Below, piece after piece: positions 1-6,293 of a stretch of 11,416 nucleotides of DNA. This DNA comes from Schlegelella_A sp038234975 (GTDB lineage: Bacteria > Pseudomonadota > Gammaproteobacteria > Burkholderiales > Burkholderiaceae_C). The notes below the pieces were generated by a model. It was not told the origin of the DNA. It made no database searches and saw only the letters and a program-made list of their open reading frames with translations. The stretch is taken from contig JBBSUK010000116.1 in the NCBI GenBank assembly GCA_038234975.1, positions 1-11,416 on the forward strand, in the 5' to 3' direction. Every line of letters begins with the position of its first letter. Positions within the stretch are counted from its first letter, which is position 1. Both the position numbers and the translations under genes were made by a program.

Positions 1-302
1 GCGAGAACGACGCGCTCGTTGCGGGCATCGATCGGAACGTCGAGCGCGGCCGGTGCGGCGTCGTTGCCGGGAATCGAGAAGGCGGCGCCGTCGGGCAGGA
101 CGCCCTGCGCCGAACTGACGGCGAGCTTGCCGAGCGCGAGCGCCGCCTCGTCGATGGCGATCGAGGTGAAACCCCAGGCGTGACCGATCGTCGCCGCGAG
201 CCGCTGGCGAAGCTGGTATTCGGCGTAGCGATCGTGCTGCTGGAAATGCTGGGGCTGCAGGAACATCCCCTCGGTCCAGACCACCTTGTTGTGCCAGGTC
301 AT
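1..302 (-). CDS. tssK: T6SS baseplate protein TssK, N-terminal part (3' end cut by window edge)
   Basis: TssK links the T6SS baseplate to the membrane complex in the cytoplasm as a trimer. Translating the minus strand from the ATG at 302 gives 100 codons open to the left edge. The protein starts MTWHNKVVWTEGMFLQPQHF and continues QQHDRYAEYQLRQRL, HAWGFTSIAIDE, ALALGKLAVSSAQGVLPDGA and FSIPGNDAAPAALDVP. This matches the very conserved TssK/ImpJ/VasE N-terminus (NKVVWSEGMFL-PQHFQQ-DRY, GLLPDGTPF). Only about a quarter of the usual ~440-450 residues is present. An in-frame TAA lies 24 bases upstream of the ATG, so the start is fixed. No clear Shine-Dalgarno sequence is seen. The upstream gap carries a hairpin. 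The frame is intact throughout, so there is no sign of decay. Confidence 0.95.
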   Translation of the reverse strand, partial: MTWHNKVVWTEGMFLQPQHFQQHDRYAEYQLRQRLAATIGHAWGFTSIAIDEAALALGKLAVSSAQGVLPDGAAFSIPGNDAAPAALDVPIDARNERVVL

Positions 303-329
303 AGCGGTGCGGTGAGCTGCTGAAATTTA

Positions 330-364
330 CCGGAAGGCAGGCCGCTCGCCGACACGCCTTCCGG
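330..364 (-). terminator. Hairpin between the PAAR-like gene and tssK (possible weak terminator or processing site)
   Basis: A perfect 9-bp inverted repeat, CCGGAAGGC at 330-338 and GCCTTCCGG at 356-364, with a 17-base loop, fills the middle of the 73-bp gap. Read on the minus strand it is followed by TAAATTTC, an AT-rich patch unusual here but not a real T-run. It could be an attenuator, a weak intrinsic terminator lowering tssK expression, or an RNA stability or cleavage element. Confidence 0.4.
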
Positions 365-375
365 AGGGGTTGCGG

Positions 376-765
376 TCAGGGAATCTGTTCGGTCGCCTGC
401 CCGGCGAACGCGACCGAGATGACACCACCCCAGTTGCACGCGAGCTTGGAGGTGTCGTCGAGCGCCGGCTGGTTGGCGAGCAGGACGGTCGGCGCGCCCG
501 GCGCCCAGGGCGACGGCGTGACGGGAATGCACGGCATCGGCGTGAGCACGCCGAGTGCCGCCGACGTGGCCGACGCGACGGTCGGATTGGCGATGCTCGT
601 GCACATGCCGAACGGCATGACGTTGACCATCGGCACGTGGTCCATGATGTTCGCCGCCGGCACGAACGAGGTCATCACCCGGTTGACCGGCAGCACGACC
701 AGGCTGCTCGGCGCCACGCCGAAGCTGCACTGCAGCGACGCTCCCATGCACACGTGGTTGGGCAT
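376..765 (-). CDS. DUF4280 PAAR-like spike-tip protein
   Basis: PAAR and PAAR-like proteins cap the VgrG trimer with a sharp cone, and are needed to puncture the target cell and sometimes to carry effectors. The 129-aa product fits the DUF4280 pattern: start MPNHVCMGASLQCSFG (Cys6, Cys13), then VLPVNRV, ANIMDHVPMVNVMPFGMCTSIANP (start 38, Cys55), LTPMPCIPVTPSPWAPG (start 74, Cys79) and KLACNWGGVISVAFAGQ (start 107, Cys110). It is about the size of a bare tip domain with no toxin extension, so effectors would have to bind it non-covalently or ride on VgrG. The five Cys positions may have a structural or metal-binding role; this is inference. A GGAG ribosome site lies 7 bases before the ATG, 13 bp after the pppA stop. 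It lies about 6 kb from vgrG, next to the baseplate gene tssK. Confidence 0.92.
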   Translation of the reverse strand: MPNHVCMGASLQCSFGVAPSSLVVLPVNRVMTSFVPAANIMDHVPMVNVMPFGMCTSIANPTVASATSAALGVLTPMPCIPVTPSPWAPGAPTVLLANQPALDDTSKLACNWGGVISVAFAGQATEQIP

Positions 766-778
766 CGTCGATCTCCAG

Positions 779-1534
779 TCACGGCTCCGGGTCGCCGACC
801 CAGACCGTCAACGCGGTGAAGTTGTCGTGTCGCGGCTTGTGCGACGCACCGCGCAGCACCGCCTGCTCCAGCCCCTGCAGCCAGGCATGCGCGCTCGGCG
901 CCTGCAGCAGCGCTTCCTCGAGCTGCGCGTCGTCGACGTATTCCCAGATGCCGTCGGTGCACAGGAGAAACACGTCGCCGGCAGCGAGCCGCCACGTTTC
1001 GCCGGCGACGCCCACCATCAGGTCTTCCTCACCGACGCCCAGCGCCGACAGCAGCTCGCTGCGCTGCGGGTGGGCACGCATGTCCTGCTCGGCCAGCATG
1101 CCCCCGTCGACCAGCGACTGCACAAGACTGTGGTCCTGCGTTCGCGTGGCGATGCGGCCGCCGCGAAACGCATAGAGCCGGGAATCGCCGCAATACCCCC
1201 AGGAGGCCGCATGTGCGTCCAGGTCGACGAACAGCGAGACGACGGTCGTGTGCATGTTGTGCTGCGACCGGTCGTCGGCGCGGTGGGCGATGATCGAGCG
1301 GTTCGCCTCGACGATCATCTGCCGCACTGCGTCGGCCGAGCTGTCGGGTCGGGCCGCGTAGGCGCCGAGGATCGACTGCACGGCGAGCTTGGAGGCACGG
1401 TCGCCACCACCGTGGCCGCCCGCACCGTCGGCGAGGACGCAGCACAGGTGGCTGTCGGAATGCCAGTGGCCGCAGGCGTCTTCGTTGTAGTTGCGGCCGC
1501 CGCGGCGCGTCAGCATCGCCAGTTCCATTTGCAC
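779..1534 (-). CDS. pppA: PP2C-family Ser/Thr phosphatase PppA of the T6SS
   Basis: This metal-dependent phosphatase should reverse phosphorylation of the FHA protein and so switch the secretion system off or reset it. The 251-aa product is a complete PP2C domain. It has RNYNEDA (14-20) with the metal-binding Glu/Asp, LADGAGGHGGGDRAS (34-48) with the central DG-x-GG motif, MHTTVV (94-99), YCGDSRLY (114-121), DHSLVQ (134-139), LLCTDGIWEYV (190-200) with the second metal Asp, and RHDNFTALTV (235-244) with the terminal DN pair. All metal-coordinating positions appear present, so it should be active. There is no membrane segment or extra domain, so it is likely cytoplasmic. It lies 80 bp after fha and 13 bp before the PAAR-like gene. 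The partner kinase PpkA is not in this window. The start is GTG (see the ribosome site entry). Confidence 0.95.
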   Translation of the reverse strand: MQMELAMLTRRGGRNYNEDACGHWHSDSHLCCVLADGAGGHGGGDRASKLAVQSILGAYAARPDSSADAVRQMIVEANRSIIAHRADDRSQHNMHTTVVSLFVDLDAHAASWGYCGDSRLYAFRGGRIATRTQDHSLVQSLVDGGMLAEQDMRAHPQRSELLSALGVGEEDLMVGVAGETWRLAAGDVFLLCTDGIWEYVDDAQLEEALLQAPSAHAWLQGLEQAVLRGASHKPRHDNFTALTVWVGDPEP

Positions 1535-1541
1535 GGGTCTG

Positions 1542-1548
1542 CTCCCTC
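1542..1548 (-). promoter_or_regulatory. Ribosome binding site that selects the GTG start of pppA
   Basis: GAGGGAG on the minus strand is 7 bases upstream of the GTG at 1534 but 13 bases from the ATG at 1528, favouring the GTG. An in-frame TGA lies about 21 bases upstream, so no longer start is possible. Confidence 0.65.
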
Positions 1549-1614
1549 TTCCTCATCCCGGCCTGCGGCTGCGGCTCGCTGCGCATCGATGTGCGCGTTT
1601 CCGGCAGTGCGTGA

Positions 1615-3648
1615 TCATGGCCGATCGGCGTCCAGCTGGTCGATGTATTCGTTGTAGGCGCGCAGGAATTCCTTCCCGAACAACTCGTGGAAGTCGTCGG
1701 TGGCCTCGGCCGAGATCTGCCCGTAGAGGTCGGTGAACACGTCCCACATGCGGGCCTTGCGCTTGGCCGGCAGCAACGACGAGAGCATCGACTTCTGCGT
1801 GAGCTTGCCCTCCAGCACCGCCGGGTCGAAGCGCTTGAGGATGCCTTCGAGTGCCGCGCGCATGCCGGCGAGGAAGCCGAACTGGTGCGCACGCAGGTCG
1901 TCGTAGGCATCGCGCATCGCCTTGTCGGCGGGCATGAAGCCACGCACCGGTGGCTGCAGGAGATGGCCGAGCGCGACGTCGACGGAAGGCGAGAACTTGA
2001 GCGGGTTGTTCTCCCTGGCCACGATCATCGTCACCTCGGCGCGAATCTCGCGCTTGAGCGCGGCGCGCGCGACGAGCAACTCGACGGTGCCGCGTGCCGC
2101 CTCGTGGACCAGCCGCCCCATCAGGTGCATCAGCGCCGGTGTGAGCACCAGGCTCTCGGGCGGCAGGCTGGCGACGCCGAGGCCTTCGCGCAGCGCCGCG
2201 GTGAGGGCGGCGACGTCGGCGCCGGGCACCGGCCGGGCCGCGGGCGTTGCAGGCGCCTGGCGTGCCGAGGCGGGCGCAGGTGGTGCGGAGGGCGGCGCCA
2301 TCACGGCAGGCGCGGCGCGCGCAGCGGGTGCGGCAGGCGAAGGCGGGGCCGGTACGGCAGGCGGCGGGGGGGCATCGAAGTCGAGCGACAGGTCGAGCGG
2401 CTCGGTCGACGGTGCGCCGGTCGGCGCCAGCCCGCGCCTGGCCCGGATCGTCGTCCGGCTTTCGCCGGACGGCTCGTTCCACGACAGCACGGCTCCGGGC
2501 GGCGCCGCGCGCTCCGCGGGCGACGACCGCGCTGACGGCGACGCCGATGGTCGCTGCGGCGCTGCGGCAGGCGGCGCAGGTGCGGCGGGCGGCGAGAAGC
2601 CCGAATGGAAGCTCGTCGGCGGGATGAACGTCGCCGGGGGCGCCACCGGCGCGACCGGTGCCGCGACCGACGCGCGATTAGCTGCCGGCGGTGGCGACGA
2701 CGCCACGGGCGACGCCACCGGCTGTGCGACCGGTGGCGCAGGCCGCGCCGGTGGAGGCCGCATCGGCGGAACCTGGAACGGTGCCGACAGCTCAGGCGTC
2801 CGGTCGGGAGCCGCCGACGCAGTGCCACGGGTGACGCTGTTGAGCGACTTCAGCGGGTCCGCGTTCGCCGCCATGTTGGGCTGCGCCGCCGCCGGGTTGA
2901 GCACCGAGCCGGCGAGCGGATCGGCGCCACCGCCGCTCACGCCCAGCCCGAACAGCGCGTCGAGCGAATCGCCACCCCCGCTGCCGGCGCCCGGCGCGAA
3001 CTCGGGGATCAGCGGATCGGTCCGACCCGCGACTTCGAGCCCGAAGCTGCCTCCGGAGGCGCCTGCGCCGCGCAGCGGGTCCGCCGTCCGGGGCGATGTC
3101 GCCGCATCGGGTGCGAACGGATTCCAGTCAGCCGGGATGCCGCCGGCAGCGGGCGGCGGCGCGTGGTGCGACGCGCCGGAGCCGCCCGGGCGGGCCGGCG
3201 GCGCCGCGCCCGCGAACCCGGCGAGCGGGTCGGCGAACGCCCCGGGCTGCGCTCGACCGGCGCTCGGCGCGGCGGCCGGCGTCGATGCCAGGCCGGCGAA
3301 GTCGGCGAACGGATCGGCCGGCGCGGCGACGCCTGATCCCGTCCCGGCTTCGACGCGCATCGTGTAGCCGCCGATCTGCAGCTCGTCGCCTGGCTGGATC
3401 GGCGCTTCCTGGCCACTGCCGAGCGTCCGGCCGTTGACGGAGATCGGGTTGCTGCCGCGGTCGACGATCGCGTAACGGCCGCTGCGAAAGACCACCTGCG
3501 CGTGGACGCGCGAGATCGTGCGCTCGGGATCGGGCAGCACGAGCTGGTTGTTGTCGGCGCGGCCGATGTTGCCGCCGAGCTCGTCGAACTGGGCCTTCAG
3601 CGGCGCCGTCGCACCCCCGTTGTAGGCGACGACCGAGATGTCGATCAC
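1615..3648 (-). CDS. tagH/fha: T6SS FHA-domain scaffold protein TagH/Fha
   Basis: Fha proteins read the threonine phosphorylation state set by the PpkA kinase and the PppA phosphatase, and so control T6SS assembly. The FHA domain is at about 1-100, with the phosphopeptide-binding residues NIGR (27-30), TISRVH (44-49) and VNG (71-73). A Pro/Ala-rich, probably disordered linker spans ~101-475. It holds six DPL/DPF motifs between 112 and 266 and one non-repetitive island at ~386-425. The C-terminal ~200 residues (478-677) match the conserved T6SS-FHA C-terminal domain: LMGRLVHEAARGTVELLVAR, NNPLKFSPSV, AYDDLRAHQ, FGFLAGMRAAL, LEGKLTQ, DLYGQISAEATDDFHELFGKEFLRAY (start 640). The start is GTG, the only start codon between it and an in-frame stop that is also the stop of the preceding gene. 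At 677 aa it is longer than most, because of the linker. It sits next to pppA, as in phosphorylation-regulated systems. Confidence 0.95.
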   Translation of the reverse strand: MIDISVVAYNGGATAPLKAQFDELGGNIGRADNNQLVLPDPERTISRVHAQVVFRSGRYAIVDRGSNPISVNGRTLGSGQEAPIQPGDELQIGGYTMRVEAGTGSGVAAPADPFADFAGLASTPAAAPSAGRAQPGAFADPLAGFAGAAPPARPGGSGASHHAPPPAAGGIPADWNPFAPDAATSPRTADPLRGAGASGGSFGLEVAGRTDPLIPEFAPGAGSGGGDSLDALFGLGVSGGGADPLAGSVLNPAAAQPNMAANADPLKSLNSVTRGTASAAPDRTPELSAPFQVPPMRPPPARPAPPVAQPVASPVASSPPPAANRASVAAPVAPVAPPATFIPPTSFHSGFSPPAAPAPPAAAPQRPSASPSARSSPAERAAPPGAVLSWNEPSGESRTTIRARRGLAPTGAPSTEPLDLSLDFDAPPPPAVPAPPSPAAPAARAAPAVMAPPSAPPAPASARQAPATPAARPVPGADVAALTAALREGLGVASLPPESLVLTPALMHLMGRLVHEAARGTVELLVARAALKREIRAEVTMIVARENNPLKFSPSVDVALGHLLQPPVRGFMPADKAMRDAYDDLRAHQFGFLAGMRAALEGILKRFDPAVLEGKLTQKSMLSSLLPAKRKARMWDVFTDLYGQISAEATDDFHELFGKEFLRAYNEYIDQLDADRP

Positions 3649-3657
3649 GGCGCCGGA

Positions 3658-3680
3658 CGACGGCGCGGGCCGTGCCGTCG
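3658..3680 (-). other. Inverted repeat just upstream of the fha GTG start
   Basis: A perfect 7-bp inverted repeat (CGACGGC at 3658-3664 and GCCGTCG at 3674-3680) with a 9-base loop lies in the 63-bp gap before fha. It ends 9 bases before the GTG start, where a Shine-Dalgarno sequence would be expected and none is seen. It may act as an mRNA hairpin affecting fha translation, or may be a chance GC-rich structure. Confidence 0.4.
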
Positions 3681-3711
3681 GGTGGAGGTTGAGGGCCGGC
3701 GGGCCGCCGCT

Positions 3712-4512
3712 TCAGCGCAAGACATAGATCCTTCCTTCGACCATCCCGATGCGCACGGGCCAGGCGTGGTCGCAGAGCTCGGGTGCGTCGTTCTGCGTCG
3801 CGAGCACCGGAGCGCCGGTGGGCGACAGACACTCGACGAGCCGGCCGTCGAGCAGCGGCCGCAGGACCAGCGCCTCGGCCACCGGCGGCGGCAGCTTCAG
3901 CGAGGCCGCAGCATACAGCCGCTGCACATGCGCCCGAAAGCGCTCGACGAGCACCGCCGCATCGCTTTGGTAGGCGACGGCAAGCTCGTCGAAGCGCAGC
4001 CGCGACGCAGCGATGAGCGGGTCGGGGTTTCCGCGCGCGAGTTCGACGGCGAGCTGCTGCAGGAACTCGAGCACCGTGCGCTGGACGCCGGCATCGAGCG
4101 TGACAGGTGGCGCGTCGAGAAAGCGCCAGCGCGGAAAGGTGACGGGCAGCTCGACGCCCTTCGCGTGGGTCGACGGCGTGTCGTAGCTGCGCCCCTCGGC
4201 GATCGCCCACTCGACCGCGCCGAGCACGCGCGCCGTCGGATCCGCGGGCGACCGGCCCTGGCGAACCAGCACGAGACGGGCGCGCGCCCAGGTCGTGCCG
4301 ACCGCGACCTTGGGCTGGCTCGGCGCGACCACGCCTGCCGGCTGCGGCGCGACGACGATGGCCAGGTGATTGCGCCCTGCGAGCGTGTACTCGTGGACGG
4401 CCAGGCTCGTCGCGCCTCCGGCGGCGCCGAGCGAGGCGACCGGAACGCCGTTCAGGCGCGCTTCGACGGCGCAGCCGGCCGACGCGAGCTCGAGGACGAG
4501 CAGCCGTTCCAT
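3712..4512 (-). CDS. Unassigned 266-aa T6SS-associated protein
   Basis: The ATG shares its A with the TGA of the upstream 586-aa gene (TGATG), with GGAG 9 bases upstream, so the two are translationally coupled and probably function as a pair. The frame is open far upstream, but the overlap, the ribosome site and the change to normal protein composition place the start here. No signal peptide or membrane segment is visible. Residues ~10-60 have the look of a small beta-sandwich: VEARLNGVPVA (~16-26), then HEYTLAGRNHLAIVVAP (~40-56), a pattern also seen in galactose-binding-like folds. Residues ~145-206 are helical (FLQQLAVELARG, VERFRAHVQRLYAA). The last 50 residues are again beta-like (RLVECLSPTGAP ... 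IGMVEGRIYVLR). I recognise no catalytic motif. An immunity protein, a chaperone or an accessory structural role are all possible; none is proven. Confidence 0.83.
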   Translation of the reverse strand: MERLLVLELASAGCAVEARLNGVPVASLGAAGGATSLAVHEYTLAGRNHLAIVVAPQPAGVVAPSQPKVAVGTTWARARLVLVRQGRSPADPTARVLGAVEWAIAEGRSYDTPSTHAKGVELPVTFPRWRFLDAPPVTLDAGVQRTVLEFLQQLAVELARGNPDPLIAASRLRFDELAVAYQSDAAVLVERFRAHVQRLYAAASLKLPPPVAEALVLRPLLDGRLVECLSPTGAPVLATQNDAPELCDHAWPVRIGMVEGRIYVLR

Positions 4513-6272
4513 CAGCCGGCGCTCCAGTCGGCGAGCCAGATCGCCGGCAGCAGCTTGTGCGTGCGGCGAGACCGACCGAGCAGCGGATCGACAACGTCGA
4601 CGACGATGTCGACGGGCTCGAGCCGCAGCGCGAAGAACCACTGCAGGCCGCGCCCGTCGGGCCGTGGTCGCAAGCCGCACTCCCCGGCGAGCGCGCCGGT
4701 GACGAACTGCGGCACGGGCGCGGCGACCAGCGTGGTCGCGCCGGGCGCTGCGAGCGGCTCCAGCTCGAGGCTCATCGGCACCCGCCAGCTCTGCTGCACC
4801 GCCTTCAGCGAGCGGCCCTCGGCCGCCGTCTCGCCCAGTTGGGAAACGGTGGTGCGCAGCTCGTGGCGCGACTTGCAGGCGATGCGCACCTGTGCACGGG
4901 CGTCGCCGTCGACGAGCTCGCCGGTGAACGCCACGGCGCAGGCGAAGGCGATCAAGTCGACCGAGCCCTCGGTTCGCATCGCCACGGCGTCGGCCGCGGT
5001 GCGCCGCCACCCCCAGGTGAAGCCGGCCTGGCCGACCAGCGGCGAGAGGTCGACCACCAGGCCGGCCGACGACGCTTCGAAGATGCGGGTCCAGTCGTTC
5101 CAGGCGCGCTCGAGACCCTGCCGCAGCGCGTCCTGCAGGCCGTCCCAGGCACGCTGCCAGCCTGCCGCGGCGACGGTGGTGCCGTCGCGCTCGAGGCGGC
5201 ATCTGGCGGGAACGGCGGTCGGTGGTCCGTCCGGCGGCCAGCGCATCGCCGGTACGGCGGCGTGCGTGACCTCGGCCAGCCACTGCGTCGCCGGGACGAC
5301 GCGCAGGTCGATGCGCACATCGCCGAACGGCGCGCCGGCGTCGCGCACGCCGTGGCTGGCGATCGTCACCGTCTGCAGGTCGACCGGCGTCGCTGCCGCG
5401 ATGCCGGCAGGCGACGGACCGTCGCCGCGCGCGTCGGCCTCGGCATACACCGCCAGGCTGAGGCGCGACGCGTCGCGGCCGCGCCATGCGAGACGACCTT
5501 CGACGCCGATGTGCACGACCTCCGGATGGGCCTTCGCGTCGCACACCGCGAGCGTCTCGACGCGCACGTTCAGACGCGACGGCGGCCCTTGCCGCAGCGC
5601 ACGACTGGCGACCGCCAGCGCGAGCGGCGTCTCGGGCGCGTGCGTCCAGTGCAGCGGCGGATCGGCCGAGCGCGGTACCGCGGCGCGGTGCCAGCCCGTG
5701 CCGCCGTGTCGGTACTCCTGGAGATCCTCCGGATCGCCGAGCAACAGGTCGATGCTGACGACGTCGCACGGGCGCGCCGCGACCTCGGTTGCCTCGCCCG
5801 GGAACACCGAGTGCGCCGCCGCGAGCGGGCCGATCTTCGCGTCGACGCTCGCGAGCGCCGCATCGAGCTGCTCCGGCGTCGGCTGTCGCGCTCCGCCCGC
5901 CTGAGTCGACGGCGTTGCCTGGCGGCGGCGCAGCTCGTCGCGCGTGCGATGCGCGAGCTGGTGAAGCTTGAGCGAGGCACCCCGGCGACGGTCGCCGAGG
6001 ATCTCGGCGGCCCACTCGAACCCCGGCCGGCTGTCGAACGACGGCCCCCAGATGCACCACAGGCTTGCGTAGCGGGCGAGGTCGGGCGGGGCCGTCAGCG
6101 CATGCTTGCGTCCCTGTGCGACGGCCGCCTCGACGAAGGCTGGCCAGCGCTCCTGCAGCCGCTCGCTGATCTCCGGCCATGCGCCTGCGAGCACGGTGCC
6201 GATGCCGGCCGCATGCCGCCGCGCGGCGAACTGCTCGAGCAGCTCGAACTGCTCCCACGACAGACGCAGCAT
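4512..6272 (-). CDS. Unassigned 586-aa T6SS-associated protein (candidate adaptor partner or cargo)
   Basis: I do not recognise this protein as a whole. No signal peptide or membrane segment is apparent, so it is probably cytoplasmic before any export. Residues 1-95 are helical, with FVEAAVAQGRKHAL (46-59), YASLWCIWGPSFDSRPGFEWAAEIL (start 68, Cys73, FD at 79-80). This resembles, from memory, the C-terminal tail of longer DUF4123 adaptors. Residues ~100-155 are charged and helical. From ~160 to the end the protein is mostly beta-rich with scattered Trp, plus an amphipathic helix at ~372-400 and short strand-like runs such as PVDIVVDVVDPLL (~553-565). I see no convincing nuclease, lipase, amidase or other catalytic motif. 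The ATG is 21 bases after the DUF4123 stop and has only a weak ribosome site. The TGA overlaps the next ATG by one base. An effector, an adaptor half, or a structural accessory protein are all possible. Confidence 0.85.
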   Translation of the reverse strand: MLRLSWEQFELLEQFAARRHAAGIGTVLAGAWPEISERLQERWPAFVEAAVAQGRKHALTAPPDLARYASLWCIWGPSFDSRPGFEWAAEILGDRRRGASLKLHQLAHRTRDELRRRQATPSTQAGGARQPTPEQLDAALASVDAKIGPLAAAHSVFPGEATEVAARPCDVVSIDLLLGDPEDLQEYRHGGTGWHRAAVPRSADPPLHWTHAPETPLALAVASRALRQGPPSRLNVRVETLAVCDAKAHPEVVHIGVEGRLAWRGRDASRLSLAVYAEADARGDGPSPAGIAAATPVDLQTVTIASHGVRDAGAPFGDVRIDLRVVPATQWLAEVTHAAVPAMRWPPDGPPTAVPARCRLERDGTTVAAAGWQRAWDGLQDALRQGLERAWNDWTRIFEASSAGLVVDLSPLVGQAGFTWGWRRTAADAVAMRTEGSVDLIAFACAVAFTGELVDGDARAQVRIACKSRHELRTTVSQLGETAAEGRSLKAVQQSWRVPMSLELEPLAAPGATTLVAAPVPQFVTGALAGECGLRPRPDGRGLQWFFALRLEPVDIVVDVVDPLLGRSRRTHKLLPAIWLADWSAG

Positions 6273-6293
6273 CGTCGCTTCGCGTGGTCCTGC

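Noticed and set aside
1535..1614. Small inverted repeat (GCGCA ... TGCGC) in the 80-bp gap between fha and pppA
   Set aside because: Only 5 bp, no following T-run, and likely by chance at this GC content.
419..3367. Long plus-strand frames (about 412 and 481 codons) opposite pppA and fha
   Set aside because: They mirror the pppA and fha coding sequences, show no family motifs and are of low complexity; treated as antisense shadows.
3502..5904. An 800-codon open frame on the plus strand
   Set aside because: Antisense to the fha start, the 266-aa gene and the 586-aa gene. Its Ser/Arg/Ala-rich composition without domains is expected from high third-position GC on the opposite strand.
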